NCBI GenBank assembly: GCA_016630905.1
Contig: WBMQ01000014.1
Location: 372,001 to 436,000, forward strand
Direction of reading: 5' to 3'
Origin: Capillidium heterosporum
Taxonomy: Eukaryota > Entomophthoromycota > Entomophthoromycetes > Entomophthorales > Capillidiaceae
DNA: 64,000 nt
A model generated the notes under the pieces. The model was not told the origin of the DNA, searched no databases, and saw only the letters and a list, made by a program, of their open reading frames with translations. Shown piece by piece: positions 1 through 11,023 of this stretch; position 1 is the stretch's first letter, and each line of letters starts with the position of its first letter. A program made the position numbers and the translations under genes.

Positions 1-190
1 TTTTAAATAGCTGGGGGCTGATCACCTCATTAAGCTTCTCAAAGTAAGGCTTGTTGGAGGTTATAAATTGGATCCATTCAAGTATCGACTTTGTTGGGAT
101 GTGTTGGAGGTTGGTGGGGACTCTGAGTTTTTGGTAGATCCAGAATGCGATTATTAGTGATAAGGATATGAGTAATAGTGCTGAATTCAT
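1..190 (-). CDS. Cytochrome P450, N-terminal part, cut by the window edge
   Basis: Reading the minus strand from an ATG at 190 gives about 63 residues: a hydrophobic membrane anchor (residues about 3-20), then LRVPTNLQHIPTKS and, at the edge, SPQLFK. These match the N-termini of the two P450 genes at 15.3 and 18.3 kb almost residue for residue, so this is a fourth member of the same local family, facing away from the others. As in microsomal P450s, the anchor should hold the protein on the ER with the catalytic domain in the cytosol. The heme-binding half lies outside the window, so intactness cannot be judged. A TATA box lies 48 nt upstream. Confidence 0.85.
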   Translation of the reverse strand, partial: MNSALLLISLSLIIAFWIYQKLRVPTNLQHIPTKSILEWIQFITSNKPYFEKLNEVISPQLFK

Positions 191-1779
191 TTTGGTGTTG
201 AAAGTAAAGAAAGGTTTTTAGAAATTTGCTTGAAGCTTTTATAACTATAACTTATGTACCTGGCAAAGTAAGGGAGTGCGTTTAAGAGTGCCGTGATAGA
301 CTGGATTTTATTTGTAGGTAAAGCATGACCTACATTTACCAATACAATCTGTAACTGAAGTCCCAAGGTTTAGCTTACCTTGTTCTTTAGATAGGTAGAT
401 GGAGAAATCCCTAAATTCCAAATCGATCACACTGTAATTTGAACTAAAGTCTATTATGCAATGCAATTAATTTGGAATTTTTACTTTATGATTTTTATCT
501 GCACTCATCTATAATCAACAAATAAATTTGCCTAATCATTCGTACATAACTAATTCATTCAAAAAGTGATATAAAAGTATTATTTTGAAGTGGAATGTGT
601 ATATATATTGTATATAAATGTGCAAAGGTTATTTTTTTATCTTGAACTCCAACCATTGATTTTTGAGCCGTTTATTAAAGTCTAACGACTCATTGATAAA
701 AACTTTGCACTATATATCTATCCAAAAATCAGTGAAATTTGAGTATTTGAACCTTTAATTACAAATCTAGTATGGGTGGTTATTAAAAGGTAAACAGACT
801 AGTCTCTATTTGGTAACGGTCCAGTATGCCGTCGCTATGCCTTTCATAAGGATTCCCAAATTCAATAGATATCTAAGCTTTTATCGCAGGTTAAAAGTTT
901 TGGCTATAATCCAAAAAGTAGAGATGTACATCGCTGATTGATTTTTTATGCTTCCATCAACAGCATTTGTTAAATCAAATAGATGTTGATTTCTCAACTT
1001 TATATCTATTATCAGATACTTTAATGGGAAAGCTGTACTATAAATGTAGCCTTCAAGTTTTACGATAGTCAGTTGTAGCTTCAAGGCAAAGTCGTTGAAG
1101 GCTGCTTTGTTTAGAGTTGGCCTACCTTCTGTATCGTTGATGTGTAGTAAGTTGAAGCTGCAAGTCGAACAAAAGTGATTACTGGTGGCTTGAAGTAAGC
1201 TGGATTAAGCACTTTATGATTGATTGATGGAGCTGTAGTCAAATATACTGAAATTTGTGGTGAATATTGGGTGGACTATGGTGTAGTCAGAGATGAAGAG
1301 TTCGAGGTGAAATTAATTTCAAATTTATCAGTCAATGCATATGTGATATTGATGACAGTGTGCCTTTGTACGTAATTAAAAATGTTGATACATCAGATTT
1401 TCTATCCCCATTGCCCTTAATGGTGATATATCGTAGTGAGTGTAATATCACTCTTTCATAAATGAAATTGATAATCTGTAATATATAGTATTGTTTATTA
1501 TAAATAATTGGATATACTTTAAAGCATTATTTTTCTAGAGTTTGGAAGTACAATTTAGACGGATTTCCTATGAAAGTTTAATGGTCCATACTAAAAGTTA
1601 CTTTACCTATACTAAAAGAAGTATAAAAGACATATATTTGGAAAATATGTATATAAAGGCTATATAATTAAAAAGTCCTGCTTTTTAAGCTACTTTCAAA
1701 AAATCAGTACAAAGGCTAACTAAATATATGAGAAGCAACTATTTCAGATGTAAGTTCTCATCCATAAGCACATCAAAGA
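191..1779. other. Intergenic, no gene supported
   Basis: Apart from the TATA box at 238 I see only AT-rich sequence. A 67-residue minus-strand frame at 881-1084 has leucine spacing vaguely like the C-terminal LRR part of the F-box family, but it is too weak to call. Confidence 0.5.
238..243 (-). promoter_or_regulatory. TATA box of the left-edge P450
   Basis: TATAAAAG on the minus strand, 48 nt before the ATG at 190. Spacing matches the other P450 copies. Confidence 0.6.
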
Positions 1780-2960
1780 ACATGCTAAAAAGATTGATTA
1801 TCACCTGCGACGACTTAGGTTGCATCCGCTCCACAAACTTAATCTCATGGATTGGGATGGTAAAGAATTGAAATCTTAACCTACCTCCTCCAACTTTCGC
1901 TAACGTAGAGTAAGAAAATATGCTGATGTAAGGTACTCAAAGCAAAATCGTTGGGTTGACAAAATATCGTAGTCTATAAAGTAGAGCTTGCAAGAAATAG
2001 TGACCAAGGCAGCTTGATTCAACTATATTACTCAAGTCTTGCTCGTTTTCAAAAACTATATCTAACTTTACCGTGGAGCTCAAGCTGTTTGAGATTAAGT
2101 AAGGATAGGATATAATCTATGGAGTTACTAGTAAAGTCCAATGTAGGAACAAATAAGTGTTGCAAATTCCAAAATTTGGATACAATGTTGAATAAGAGGG
2201 CTCCTTTTGTCAACTGTAAACTTAAAAGTTTATTGAAATTACACTTATAAAATGGTCATAACTATCCAAATCTACTTGAAATTCCACATTATAAAATTGA
2301 GGAAAGGAACCCAAAAAGAACTAACTATATCTTATTGAATCATCAACTCTAAGCTTGAGAATGATCTAGAATTTATATCGGTTTTGAAGTGGATATTTAT
2401 GGACAGGTACAAACATTTTAAGTTGAGAGAGCTGATGTTGTTGGTATCTAGAATATTGGAAAAATAGCACCCTAATCTCAAAGTTAAGAATTGAAGCTGG
2501 GATAGGTAGAATTAGCATATGATGGATAGATTTTGGAAACTTTGGTTGTAAAGTACCAATTCGAAACGCTTAATAGTTGCCATAGCCAAGTGAAAGTTTA
2601 CCTTTGTTGGAAAAATTCATAAAGTGCTAGGATGAGCTGCTTCAGTTTCAATTTTAAAATTTGGGAGGTCGAAGGATTTAATATGGGGGTTATAGTTATA
2701 TATACCTTTGATAGGCTTGTCGTATTTTGATACTAATTCATCAAAAGGTCAGTATACTTTTTACGATACAAATGGTTCCTGTCTATCTTTTCATAAATTC
2801 CCTTTAATGCTACCCAGTTGTACTTTTTGCTATACAACTGTAACTTCAATAGGCTGGTGTAAGTTAAACGCTTGGGGAGTTCAATTACTAGATCGAAGAA
2901 TTGGGAAATTGGCTCAACATCATTCAATTTTTTCAGATAAAACTGTTCAAATTAGTCTGG
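1780..2960 (-). pseudogene. Decayed F-box/LRR gene copy
   Basis: The minus strand carries a recognisable F-box at about 2927-2733 (LLKLQLYSKKYNWVALKGIY, compare LLKLRLCSRQFNRI in the copy at 4.9 kb). At the other end there is a C-terminus, near 1790-1850, reading IHEIKFVERMQPKSSQVIIN, the counterpart of YEFNFVRWVQAKSSQVVVNW. Between them short segments align in order with the 3676-4951 copy, but frames change and stops occur. This is an old dead copy of the F-box/LRR family seen repeatedly in the window. Active members would be substrate receptors of SCF ubiquitin ligases. Boundaries are approximate. Confidence 0.75.
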
Positions 2961-3675
2961 ATTTGCTCGATTTCTCTTTGCAAAGCAAAAGTTGATGATG
3001 CAAGTAGCTTTGATTTTATTCAATTCAACAAAGTATCTCAGCAAAGTGTAGTGAAAATTTAGTTTGCATATATATTTAGAAATACAATTAGCCGATTTGG
3101 TAGTTATATCTAGTTTAATTTCCAATCTTTACTTTCGAAACTTAATGGAAATTCGTGTCAATTGTTGTTATTGACAAATATAAGATATTTAATAAAGCTT
3201 GAACAATATAAAGTATATTCTAAATATATTACTTTGGACAACCTATAAGGCCAGATCTTCTCATAATCAACACTTTGAGAAACGATGGACAATCATTCGT
3301 ACAAATTACATTAGCTTTGCTATTTGATGTCTTGAAGTTTTATCTCCTACCCATTACACTATCCTTTCATTTATAGCATCATTCAATACCAAGGAAATTA
3401 TGTGTTCCGATACATATTTCTTTAGATAGACTTTCGTATGAGGAGCTTATAAGTACGCTTTTCAGTATTTAATATTTGATAGTAAATTCATAACACTTGT
3501 ATCAAAAAAGTCTAAAAACTGAAAGTATTTAGAGCTCTGAAATTAGATGCTAAGTATATACTTTAATTACTCCAATTTGCCTTTAAAGTACAGGTACAAA
3601 AATAATGGACATCAAAATTCTATTTTTAATAAAGTACATTTAAATAATATCTTTTATCCCCTATTACTTCGAAAA
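2961..3675. other. Intergenic
   Basis: AT-rich spacer between two F-box/LRR copies; no gene, RNA or repeat recognised. Confidence 0.5.
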
Positions 3676-4951
3676 CTATTTATACCAATTAACCACAACT
3701 TGCGACGACTTAGCCTGCACCCACCTTACAAAATTAAACTCATAGCTCGGAACCGTAAGGAACTGTAGTCCTAATTTCCTGCCCCTACCAGCTTTCTCCA
3801 AAGCAAAATCAGAAACTACTTTAAATCTAGGCACCCAAGGATTGATGGCAAGGTTGATTAGATAAGGTAGTTTGTACTCAAGAACTTGAATAAAGCTATC
3901 AGCTATAGAAATACCACCAGTCAAATTCATTCGAACTACGGTGCTTGGACTTTGGACACCTTCGAACAGACTGTCGTCCACTTTACCTTGCAATTCAAGA
4001 TGCTTGAGGTTAGGTAAAGACATTATAAAGCTCATGGAGCTGGTATTGAAAGTGGAATGGAGGTACAGGTCAAGATACACTAAATTCAAAAACTTGAACC
4101 TGAATTTCAACTGGAACAACACCTAACGTCATACTCAAAATGAAAAGATTGGGGAAAGTATATCTTACGAACTGGTTGTATCCATCCAAACTTACTTGAT
4201 TACCTACTGGAAGTTGTAACCTAGAAAGCTGGTTGAATGATTCGAACGAGATTTTAGCTACATCCTTCTGAGTCATGAAATCCAACTTCAATTGGTTCAA
4301 ATTTAGGAATGGGATGGAGTTCATTGCTACTTCAGATTGGTAAGTATTGATAGATAAATTTAAGACTTTCAAGTTGGGGAAGTTGGTATTAATGGTGATA
4401 AGTATATTTAAGGCACAGTATTTGAGCTGTAAAGTTAAAGATCGAAGTTGGGGTAAGTGGAATAGCTGTGGGACCGATAAGCTAGATAAACCTCGATTCC
4501 AAAGTACAAGTTCAAAGTGTTGAAGGGTTGCCGTAGTTTGTTGGAAATCTACTTCAATTGGAAAAGGTTCATATAGTATTAATATAAACTTTTTTAGCTT
4601 TAGCTTTAGAGTCGAGAGGAGGTTAAAAGATTCAATATCGTCGCTATACCTATTTAGACGAATAGTTTCCAAGTTGGGAAGTCGAGGTTGAAGCTGAAAA
4701 AAGTTGGCATGGTTGCAGTTATACATTTCCTTAATAAAACCACCATACTTTGCAGCTAAACTTTCAAATTGTAAATAGACTTCCTCTTTGCGGTATAGTT
4801 GGTACTTGTCTATAACTTCAAAAATTCGTACTACCATTATCCTATTGAATTGTCGACTGCAAAGCCGTAGCTTGAGTAGGTCGGCGTTGGTTATGTGGTT
4901 GAGGCATTCTTCAACTATGAGGTCAGGAAGTTGATGGAAGTGGATACCCAT
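3676..4951 (-). pseudogene. F-box/LRR protein gene with one frameshift
   Basis: Starts with ATG at 4951 (MGIHFHQLPDLIVEECL), an N-terminal F-box (residues about 6-50) with the family signature LRLCSRQFN, followed by irregular leucine-rich repeats. The frame stops at 4070. The missing C-terminal 140 residues continue in the next frame from about 4100 to 3676 and end QAKSSQVVVNWYK, the expected family C-terminus. Alignment with the intact copies at 34.5 and 36.5 kb puts the break in the stretch GTTCAAGTTTTTG near 4100, where one extra nucleotide explains the shift. Everything else is open, so this is either a very young pseudogene or a sequence error. The family role is substrate recognition in an SCF ubiquitin ligase; the target is unknown. 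No TATA box is obvious. Confidence 0.8.
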
Positions 4952-5669
4952 CGCTTAATTTCGCTTCGGCATTCGTTCTAGCTAGTTAACTTGTCTTATT
5001 TACTAAGAGTTGGTGATGCAAATCATTCTAGCTTATTACCTGTTCAGGTTTCTGAAGTCCCAATAACTCTTCCCTATTCACAACTATAGCCAATTAAATG
5101 CCTAGTATTTTCATTCTATTAGTAGAACATTTTACATTTTGCCCATCATTTAGAGATTGATCTACTCCAATCAAGGTAAGCCTAAGTGATGACCAACCAA
5201 CATCTAGAATAGAGGCGTATAATTGGTTAGTTTAGCAACTGCATTTGGATAGCTTCTAGTCTACATTTCTGAAACTATAAGAAGGCTTGTGCCAAATTTT
5301 TCTATAGATAAAATCAAAACTGCAATAGAAACCTTAGCAAGCAATAGGATCAGGTAGGATAATAGCTGTACTTCAAATTTAACACATTGAACAAGGCATA
5401 AAGATGTATTCTTCTATTAGTTAAATTGGTAAGAACCCATAAACGATTAAATACAAAATTCTCAATTCGGTCTACTACCCCGTAATCTTAGATATATATC
5501 TATCTTGGGTCGTACTTTGCTTTTTATCTCAATCTATTTGGATATTATATGCTATTATCACAATGTACAGCATATTTACAAATATTAAATTACGTCGTTT
5601 GCCTATTTACATATCTTTGCAAGTTCGTACTGAAATTTAAGAAGGTATGTACAGGAATTTAAAATAAGA
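4952..5669. other. Intergenic
   Basis: No coding signal or repeat recognised; AT-rich with scattered short frames. Confidence 0.5.
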
Positions 5670-5675
5670 TATAAA
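5670..5675 (+). promoter_or_regulatory. Relic TATA box
   Basis: ATATAAAAGC, 42 nt before the mutated start codon (ACG at 5712) of the decayed small secreted-protein gene. The promoter outlived the gene. Confidence 0.5.
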
Positions 5676-5711
5676 AGCTAGTCAAATCCACCTCTAAACC
5701 CTGTATACAAA

Positions 5712-6010
5712 ACGAAATTCACAGTTTTTGTATCCTTCTTCTTCTTGCTCTGACGCAAGGTTATCATTTATCACAATTTAACAATGAGTTAAGGTCCTAT
5801 CCTCAACACCAACAAGCATACCCTAACCAAACGAAATACCATCTATCACAAGTTCATCAATTTTAAGCATAGGATTTCCTTGAAGGCTTCGCAGTTTACC
5901 TAGGGGTATGAGTTACATAGCTACCCACAGTTCTTCTAACAGTCATAAAGCCAAGCAGGATTCTAGCGAATACAATACATTTTCCCACTCCAGTACTGGC
6001 TTTATTCCCA
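5712..6010 (+). pseudogene. Decayed copy of the Ser/Gly-rich small secreted protein
   Basis: This is a plus-strand relic of the gene at 8797-9189. The start codon is ACG instead of ATG, followed by a signal-peptide-like stretch KFTVFVSFFFLL. After a frame change it reads LTQGYHLSQFNNELRS (intact gene: LNQSYHLQKPNNELRS). A second frame change gives LTKRNTIYHKFINFK (intact gene: LTRRNVIYHKLSNFK). A Ser/His/Asn-rich tail follows without a clear end. The order of all blocks is kept, so the homology is secure although no frame is open throughout. It lies in inverted orientation about 3 kb from the intact gene, with BolA and the SET gene between. Confidence 0.75.
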
Positions 6011-6519
6011 GGACCTAACTTCTGAGTTGACAAATTTTGGTGTAGATATAGAGAAAGTTGTATTGTACTGTACTGTTATTAAAATTCCTTGTACTAAATA
6101 ATTACTTTACTCAATATGATCAACAGTTTATATTTAATACATCTTTCAATCTCTTATTGTTCAGAAGGTAAAAACTTTGTATATTTCTTTAAAGTATTTT
6201 GAAGGGATACCCAATCCAAATTTTGATAGCTATATTTTGCAAGTAGAAACTATTCATTTGGATGAAGGGCCCAATGTGATATAAAATGGTGTATATAGAA
6301 GGTATAAGTTTAATAGATAGCAGTGATACAATGTTTACAAACTAGTGTTAAGAGCCTGTATTCTTTGAAAATATTTGAAAAATGTAGAACCGTAAGGAAA
6401 AGAAATTTATCTTTAAAACAAACTAATCAATTCTATCGACTAACAAATATATATAAATATTAATAGCATATATTTAAATTAAAAGCTAAGTTTCATCTCA
6501 ACACTAAAAATAACAAAAA
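6011..6519. other. Intergenic
   Basis: Nothing recognised; a 3' flank shared by the decayed secreted-protein gene and BolA. Confidence 0.5.
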
Positions 6520-6792
6520 CTAAGTGCTTTTACTTTTTTTGACTTCCCACTGTTCGGGGGTGAAGGTTTTTTGAGAGAAAGCATGCAATAACGAAATCTC
6601 TTCTTTGCAGGCCTCGTTGACCAATCTATGTCTCTTTAGTAAAGGTAAATTGTTGAAAAGTTTGGATACTACGATAACTGAAAAACTTTGACCACAACCC
6701 CCTGATGTATCTAGGACTTCAACATAGTCAGCTTCTAGTTTGGTCTTTAAAGCTTCTTCTAAAAGTTGGGAACTCACTTTGTGTTCTTCCAT
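6520..6792 (-). CDS. BolA-like protein (BolA2/Fra2 type)
   Basis: A single-exon 90-aa protein with the BolA fold along its whole length. Diagnostic blocks are VLDTSGGCGQSF (about residues 27-38), the RHRLVNEA helix and LHAFSQKTFTPEQW near the C-terminus. Eukaryotic BolA2/Fra2 proteins form [2Fe-2S]-bridged heterodimers with monothiol glutaredoxins and report cytosolic iron-sulfur status; the Cys in SGGCGQ and the His in LHAFSQ are the likely ligands. There is no mitochondrial presequence, which favours the cytosolic/nuclear BolA2 type over BolA1/3. The ATG at 6792 is the only sensible start. No TATA box is visible, unlike the secreted and metabolic genes of the window, consistent with housekeeping expression. 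Confidence 0.92.
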   Translation of the reverse strand: MEEHKVSSQLLEEALKTKLEADYVEVLDTSGGCGQSFSVIVVSKLFNNLPLLKRHRLVNEACKEEISLLHAFSQKTFTPEQWEVKKSKST

Positions 6793-7067
6793 ATGTGGTT
6801 GTTTTGATGATGAGTTTTGTTAATGTTGATGGAAAGTTTGGTTGGACTAGTGGACGGAACAACTTTTACTTCTAGAAAGAGAGACGTAATTTTGGAATTT
6901 TAGGGCTTGGAACTTTTTAGATTGATTTGAAATTAATTAATTTCCAGACTTTTAAAGCTGTTGATTTCCTTACATAGGATAAGGCCCTTCAACAGCCTAC
7001 AGTCTTATTCAGCTGTAGGTTTACCTGCTTTTCCAATGCTGTCGGATATTCCTTCGTTTTAGTAGGA

Positions 7068-7893
7068 TGGTCTATCTATCGCTCCATTTCTTTGGAACTC
7101 AATCCAATCATATTCCAAGTAAAACTAGACCCAAGACAAAACTTTGCTCAAGCCTCAAACTTCAGAAAAGCTACTTTTGCGAGCTGCAGCTCACCAATTT
7201 CAATCAAGAGCTATGACCGACAAAAGCTGGCCCGACAGTCAAAGTCAAATACCTCAAGAACTATCAGTACCAGCAAAAAGCAATAATCACTGAACTCAAA
7301 GAACTAAGTGACCAGAAGCTAAAGGAGTACCAAACATTTCAGGACCAACAAGCTCAAAATTTGGACCGACGGAAAGGCATTAAAGTTCAACTACTCATCA
7401 AGCATTATCAACCCAGTTCGTTGAGTTCCCTCATCAAAGTCAAATCTTTAAAAGGATTCCCTAATCACCCGGCTTATCCGTATTATGGGCTGTTTAGTTG
7501 TAAAAGTATACCTAAAGATACTTTGATAGTTAAATATTTAGGATTGGTTTGTCATGCTGATGACTACGACAAGACCTCCGACTACGTATTAGCTTTCTGT
7601 GATAAATTTTCGATTGATGCCAAGAGCTGTGGTAAGTATAGTTATTTTTTAAGTGCATTAATAGTATCTTTTTTTACATCAACCAAAATTTAAAAATTTA
7701 GGTAACGAAGCTAGATATGTAAATGACTATAGGAATGTAAGCCCCCAGCCCAACGTCGAATTTCGAGAGTTTTATGATACCAACCATAAGTTGTTGAGTA
7801 TGGGTATATTTAGCTTTGAGGGATATTAAGGGGAATGAGGAGCTAACTATTAACTATGGCAAAGCGTTTTGGAAAGGTAGAGGGTTGTTATAA
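7068..7893 (+). pseudogene. SET-domain protein gene, frame-broken
   Basis: A glutamine/lysine-rich coiled-coil-like stretch (about 7223-7380) leads into a SET domain: YYGLFSCKSIPKDTLIVKYL, then GNEARYVNDYRNVSPQPNVE across an intron, and the terminal RDIKGNEELTINYGKAFW. NEARYVND and the terminal NYG are the S-adenosylmethionine/substrate motifs of SET lysine methyltransferases. The intron runs 7632-7701 (GTAAGT...TTTAG, 70 nt). Near 7812 the frame changes: one extra A in GGTATATTTAGCTTTG separates MGIF from ALRDIKG. Upstream, the N-terminus (candidate ATG at 7068) reaches a stop near 7213 in another frame, so a second lesion or a wrong start is likely. No cysteine-rich pre- or post-SET region is seen. 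The target lysine is unknown. Confidence 0.7.
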
Positions 7894-8796
7894 TTGCCAT
7901 AGGGGTAGATTTTTAAAGAATATATAAAAGTTTTTGATAGTAATAAGGGTAGTTGAGTTGCTAAATGCTTTTTTTAGTATATTTATGATTTCCAACGTTG
8001 TGTAGTATTATACAAACAGTAGTTTATATTACTCAATATATTACTTTGCAAGTATTCTATATGACCTTTTATTTATATTCTATAGAGTAGTAGATGATAG
8101 TGCTAAATTGTCGAAGCCAAAGGTAACTTCATTGTATATTTAAGAGTTGGCAAAATTTAACATTGTATCAATACCTTTATCACTTGAACTTTACAAACTA
8201 CTGCTACATATTCAATAGTTTCTACTTAAAATGAGATTTCTTGATGAAGCTCTGCTGTTTACAACCACTAATTTTAATAGCTGAACTTATTCTACTACAG
8301 GTAACTGTATAGGAAATGGGATCTTACCACTTTATCAGTATTGTGAGCTTTGCAAATCGATTTTTTGGAGTTTGAAGTTGTTTACAACTGATGCCATCAA
8401 CGTTGTAGCATTTTGATGTTCTTTTTTAGATCGGATGAATAATTGATACAAAGGAAAGCTTTTTTAAACTGTACCTCAGATCTAGGCGTGCTATATGAGA
8501 GATGTTCAAAGTGAGCTGAGAAATTGAGTTTTGGAACTCTGTCAACTATAACCTCGATAAGTTAGAACTAAAAAGCTATGGAAATTTTAATTGGATCAAT
8601 AACAATAGCTTGTAGAATTGAAATTTTGTATGCCGAAATTTAAAATAGTGTACTAATATTCAGTCGATGAATGTTGAAATTACTATTGGTAACTTCATTT
8701 TGATTTTAAAACTGTAGCAATTAAAACATTTATTAGGAAAAGCCTAGCGACATACGACTCAACTTTAAATTCTAGGTGTACTGCTAAATTATTGGT
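7894..8796. other. Intergenic
   Basis: AT-rich with no coding or repeat signal that I can support. Confidence 0.5.
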
Positions 8797-9189
8797 TTAG
8801 CTATGGCCAGCCATCATCTGAAAGAAACTTGAAAATATACTACTAGGCTTTTGTTGTAGAGCAGGGTTATCTTGTTTAGTTGTAGTTGAGCTTGAAGTTC
8901 CATGAGGTGTAGCATGACCACTGCTTCCGTGGCTATTACTACGACCACCACCGCTTGAGTGTCCACCACTGCTTGAATGCCCACCACTACTCCTAGGTAA
9001 ACTGCGAAGCTTCTTCAAAGTCATTGTGCGTTTGAAGTTGGATAATTTGTGATAGATGACATTTCGTCTAGTTAGGATTGGAAGGTTCAAATTTTGAGAT
9101 GCTGATCTTAACTCATTATTGGGTTTTTGCAGATGATAACTTTGGTTCAAGGTGAGTAAGAAAAAGGATACGATGGGGGAGAGTTTCAT
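8797..9189 (-). CDS. Small secreted Ser/Gly/His-rich protein
   Basis: A 130-aa single-exon frame from an ATG at 9189. It starts with a signal peptide (MKLSPIVSFFLLTLNQSYHL), then a basic segment rich in Leu/Arg/Lys, then a low-complexity part from about residue 67 with repeats of SSGGHS and GGRSNSHG, ending KPSSIFSSFFQMMAGHS. It belongs to no enzyme family I recognise. The His/Gly/Ser repeats suggest a surface or matrix protein, possibly metal-binding, but that is a guess. A TATA box 44-51 nt upstream and a decayed homologous copy at 5712-6010 support it as a real gene of a local family. Confidence 0.7.
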   Translation of the reverse strand: MKLSPIVSFFLLTLNQSYHLQKPNNELRSASQNLNLPILTRRNVIYHKLSNFKRTMTLKKLRSLPRSSGGHSSSGGHSSGGGRSNSHGSSGHATPHGTSSSTTTKQDNPALQQKPSSIFSSFFQMMAGHS

Positions 9190-9232
9190 TTTTATAAACT
9201 CAAGATGTAGGCTTGGAGTTTATTAGACTATG

Positions 9233-9240
9233 TATATATA
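9233..9240 (-). promoter_or_regulatory. TATA box of the Ser/Gly-rich secreted protein
   Basis: TATATATA on the minus strand, about 44-51 nt before the ATG at 9189. Confidence 0.5.
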
Positions 9241-9739
9241 TTCTTTAGTTTTGTATATACTTTTTAAGAGTTTTTGAATTTGAGGTAAAGATGTTGTAAT
9301 AGACAAACAACGTAGTTACGTTTTTTGCCAATGTAGCAGTGAAGATATGTAATAACCAAATAAAGCATATTAATAGTATAGTGTAAATGAAAGCTTGATC
9401 TAAATCTAAGAAATCAAGGTAGTAAGGCAATTGTTAAAGCTAAGTAATCGTTTGTGGATTGGTAAAAATAGAATGATAGGCGAAGTTAAACTTATAACTT
9501 AAATAAATTGTTAAAATATAATTAGTACCGCATGCATTTTTATTACCTTTAGCCTTTGTATAAAAGTTCTTGGATAAGAAACTTTAAAACCCATCCCAAC
9601 TTCTACTAAGCACTTATCAAAACCTAAACATAGCTATCAAGTTGGCTAATTGAAGGTTTAAACTATAAATATTTATTGATTACATATTTATCATTAATTC
9701 AATCAAGGTAAAGCAGACAATCAATAAAAAAAAGCTTAC

Positions 9740-10030
9740 CTAGCCAGTTTCTATATCAGTAGTGAAAAGAAGTTGACTTATCGTAAACGAATGGCAAATC
9801 GAGTCAACCCCCCGACTTAACAATTGAAGAGATCTGCAACCTTCTGGAATACAGTAATCTGCTGAAGTTACGGTCTTACACCACCAGTTCAATCGCCTAT
9901 CAGTTACATTCATCTGCCATAGCATCAATAAGAATTCAGCTAAATTGCAATCGAATTTACCAGCTGTTTGAAAGAATAGTCCTAAACACGATAAGTTTAT
10001 CAAAGCTATGCACAACTGCAACAACTTCAA
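9740..10030 (-). pseudogene. Doubtful Cys-containing secreted-protein relic
   Basis: A 96-codon minus-strand frame that would begin with TTG (no ATG in place) with a signal-peptide-like run LLQLCIALINLSCLGLFF, followed by a segment with five cysteines and paired tryptophans (NWWCKTV). The hydrophobic start, spaced cysteines and small size suggest a secreted Cys-rich protein. The absence of an ATG and of a TATA box at the usual distance suggests it is dead or is an exon of something unrecognised. No family assigned. Confidence 0.25.
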
Positions 10031-10089
10031 CTTCTTTAAATTGCAACAATAACTTCACAATTTAGAGATCATTAGAGTAGTTGATCTAG

Positions 10090-11023
10090 TGATAGCGCAG
10101 ATAACTTTGACCTTATCTGTACCTTTCCAACAAAGCTGAAACAGCTGATTTCTGCTCTTTACAGCCCTTTCCCAACCTATATAGACTTCAATTAAGCGAT
10201 CTAAGATCTCAATTTGAACCTAGAACCTTAGAACCAGAGTATAGCTAGCTTACCTATCCTCAACCTTTTCAAAATACCTCAAATCTCAACGTTACCTTTG
10301 CGATACAAGCATTTTATTGAAAACATACTTTAAACTGTAAATATTAGCTTCACCAACCTAAAGGATATGTACTTAATAATTAACATCTACGTTTTAAGTT
10401 AGCTATGGCTCAAATCCAGTTCTTTGCCTTGTTACAGTTGGAGCTTAGGAGCCAAAGTGACATAATAAAGGCTTCTTTGCAGTCCCTCCTCTACCTTTAA
10501 AATTTAGAACTTCCATTAAGCAATTAAGTCTGGATAACCATCACCACCTTTTCAGCTCTACCTTCCCCAGCTGTTAGCTCTAAATTTGAAGATAGGCAAT
10601 ATACCTTTGAAAGTTAAACCTAAATTCGTCAACCCAGTTTATTTCAAGCTGTACTTGCACCCAACTTTTGACGTTTATTATATAGACTTCGTGTCCACTG
10701 TATTCAAGCTACTTCAACTAGAACTAGAAGGGAATGTGGGATAGCTTTATTTCAAGTGGTTTGAGGCACTAGTACTATATTTTTATATTTAGTTGATGAT
10801 ATCTTGATGGATTGTAACTTTGAATATTTCAACGTCAACTATCCAACCTCCAAAGTCTGAGTATGTGCTCTTGATATACTGACGCCAAGGCAGTGTTTGA
10901 CCCTATATTGAAGAAAATTGATCCTTAAGGTAAGGTTAAATTGCATTTTTTAACCGTACCGAAGAAGGACATTAAGTTCGTAAAGTGGATTCAAACTCAT
11001 GCCAAAGAAGTGGTGGCTTACTG
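10090..11023 (+). pseudogene. 5'-truncated, decayed F-box/LRR gene
   Basis: The plus strand aligns in order with the LRR part of the 3676-4951 copy. TKLKQLISALYSPFPTYIDF (about 10120) matches LKKFILILYEPFPIEVDF. LPQLLALNLKIGNIPLKVK with VYFKLYLHPTFDVYYIDFV (about 10565-10700) matches FPNLFILSMTLG and VYLDLYLHSTFN. The C-terminus IKFVKWIQTHAKEVVAY ends at the stop at 11023. Several stops and frame changes intervene. The F-box itself (first 100 or so residues) is not found upstream, so the copy is truncated or too decayed there. It is opposite in orientation to the other F-box copies. Confidence 0.75.

Noticed and set aside
881-1084. 67-codon minus-strand frame with leucine-rich look
   Set aside because: No ATG at its start, no F-box, no family C-terminus nearby; resemblance to the LRR family is too weak.
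9245-9430. Hydrophobic 61-codon minus-strand frame
   Set aside because: Starts at TTG and lies directly upstream of the secreted-protein promoter; it could be chance in T-rich DNA.
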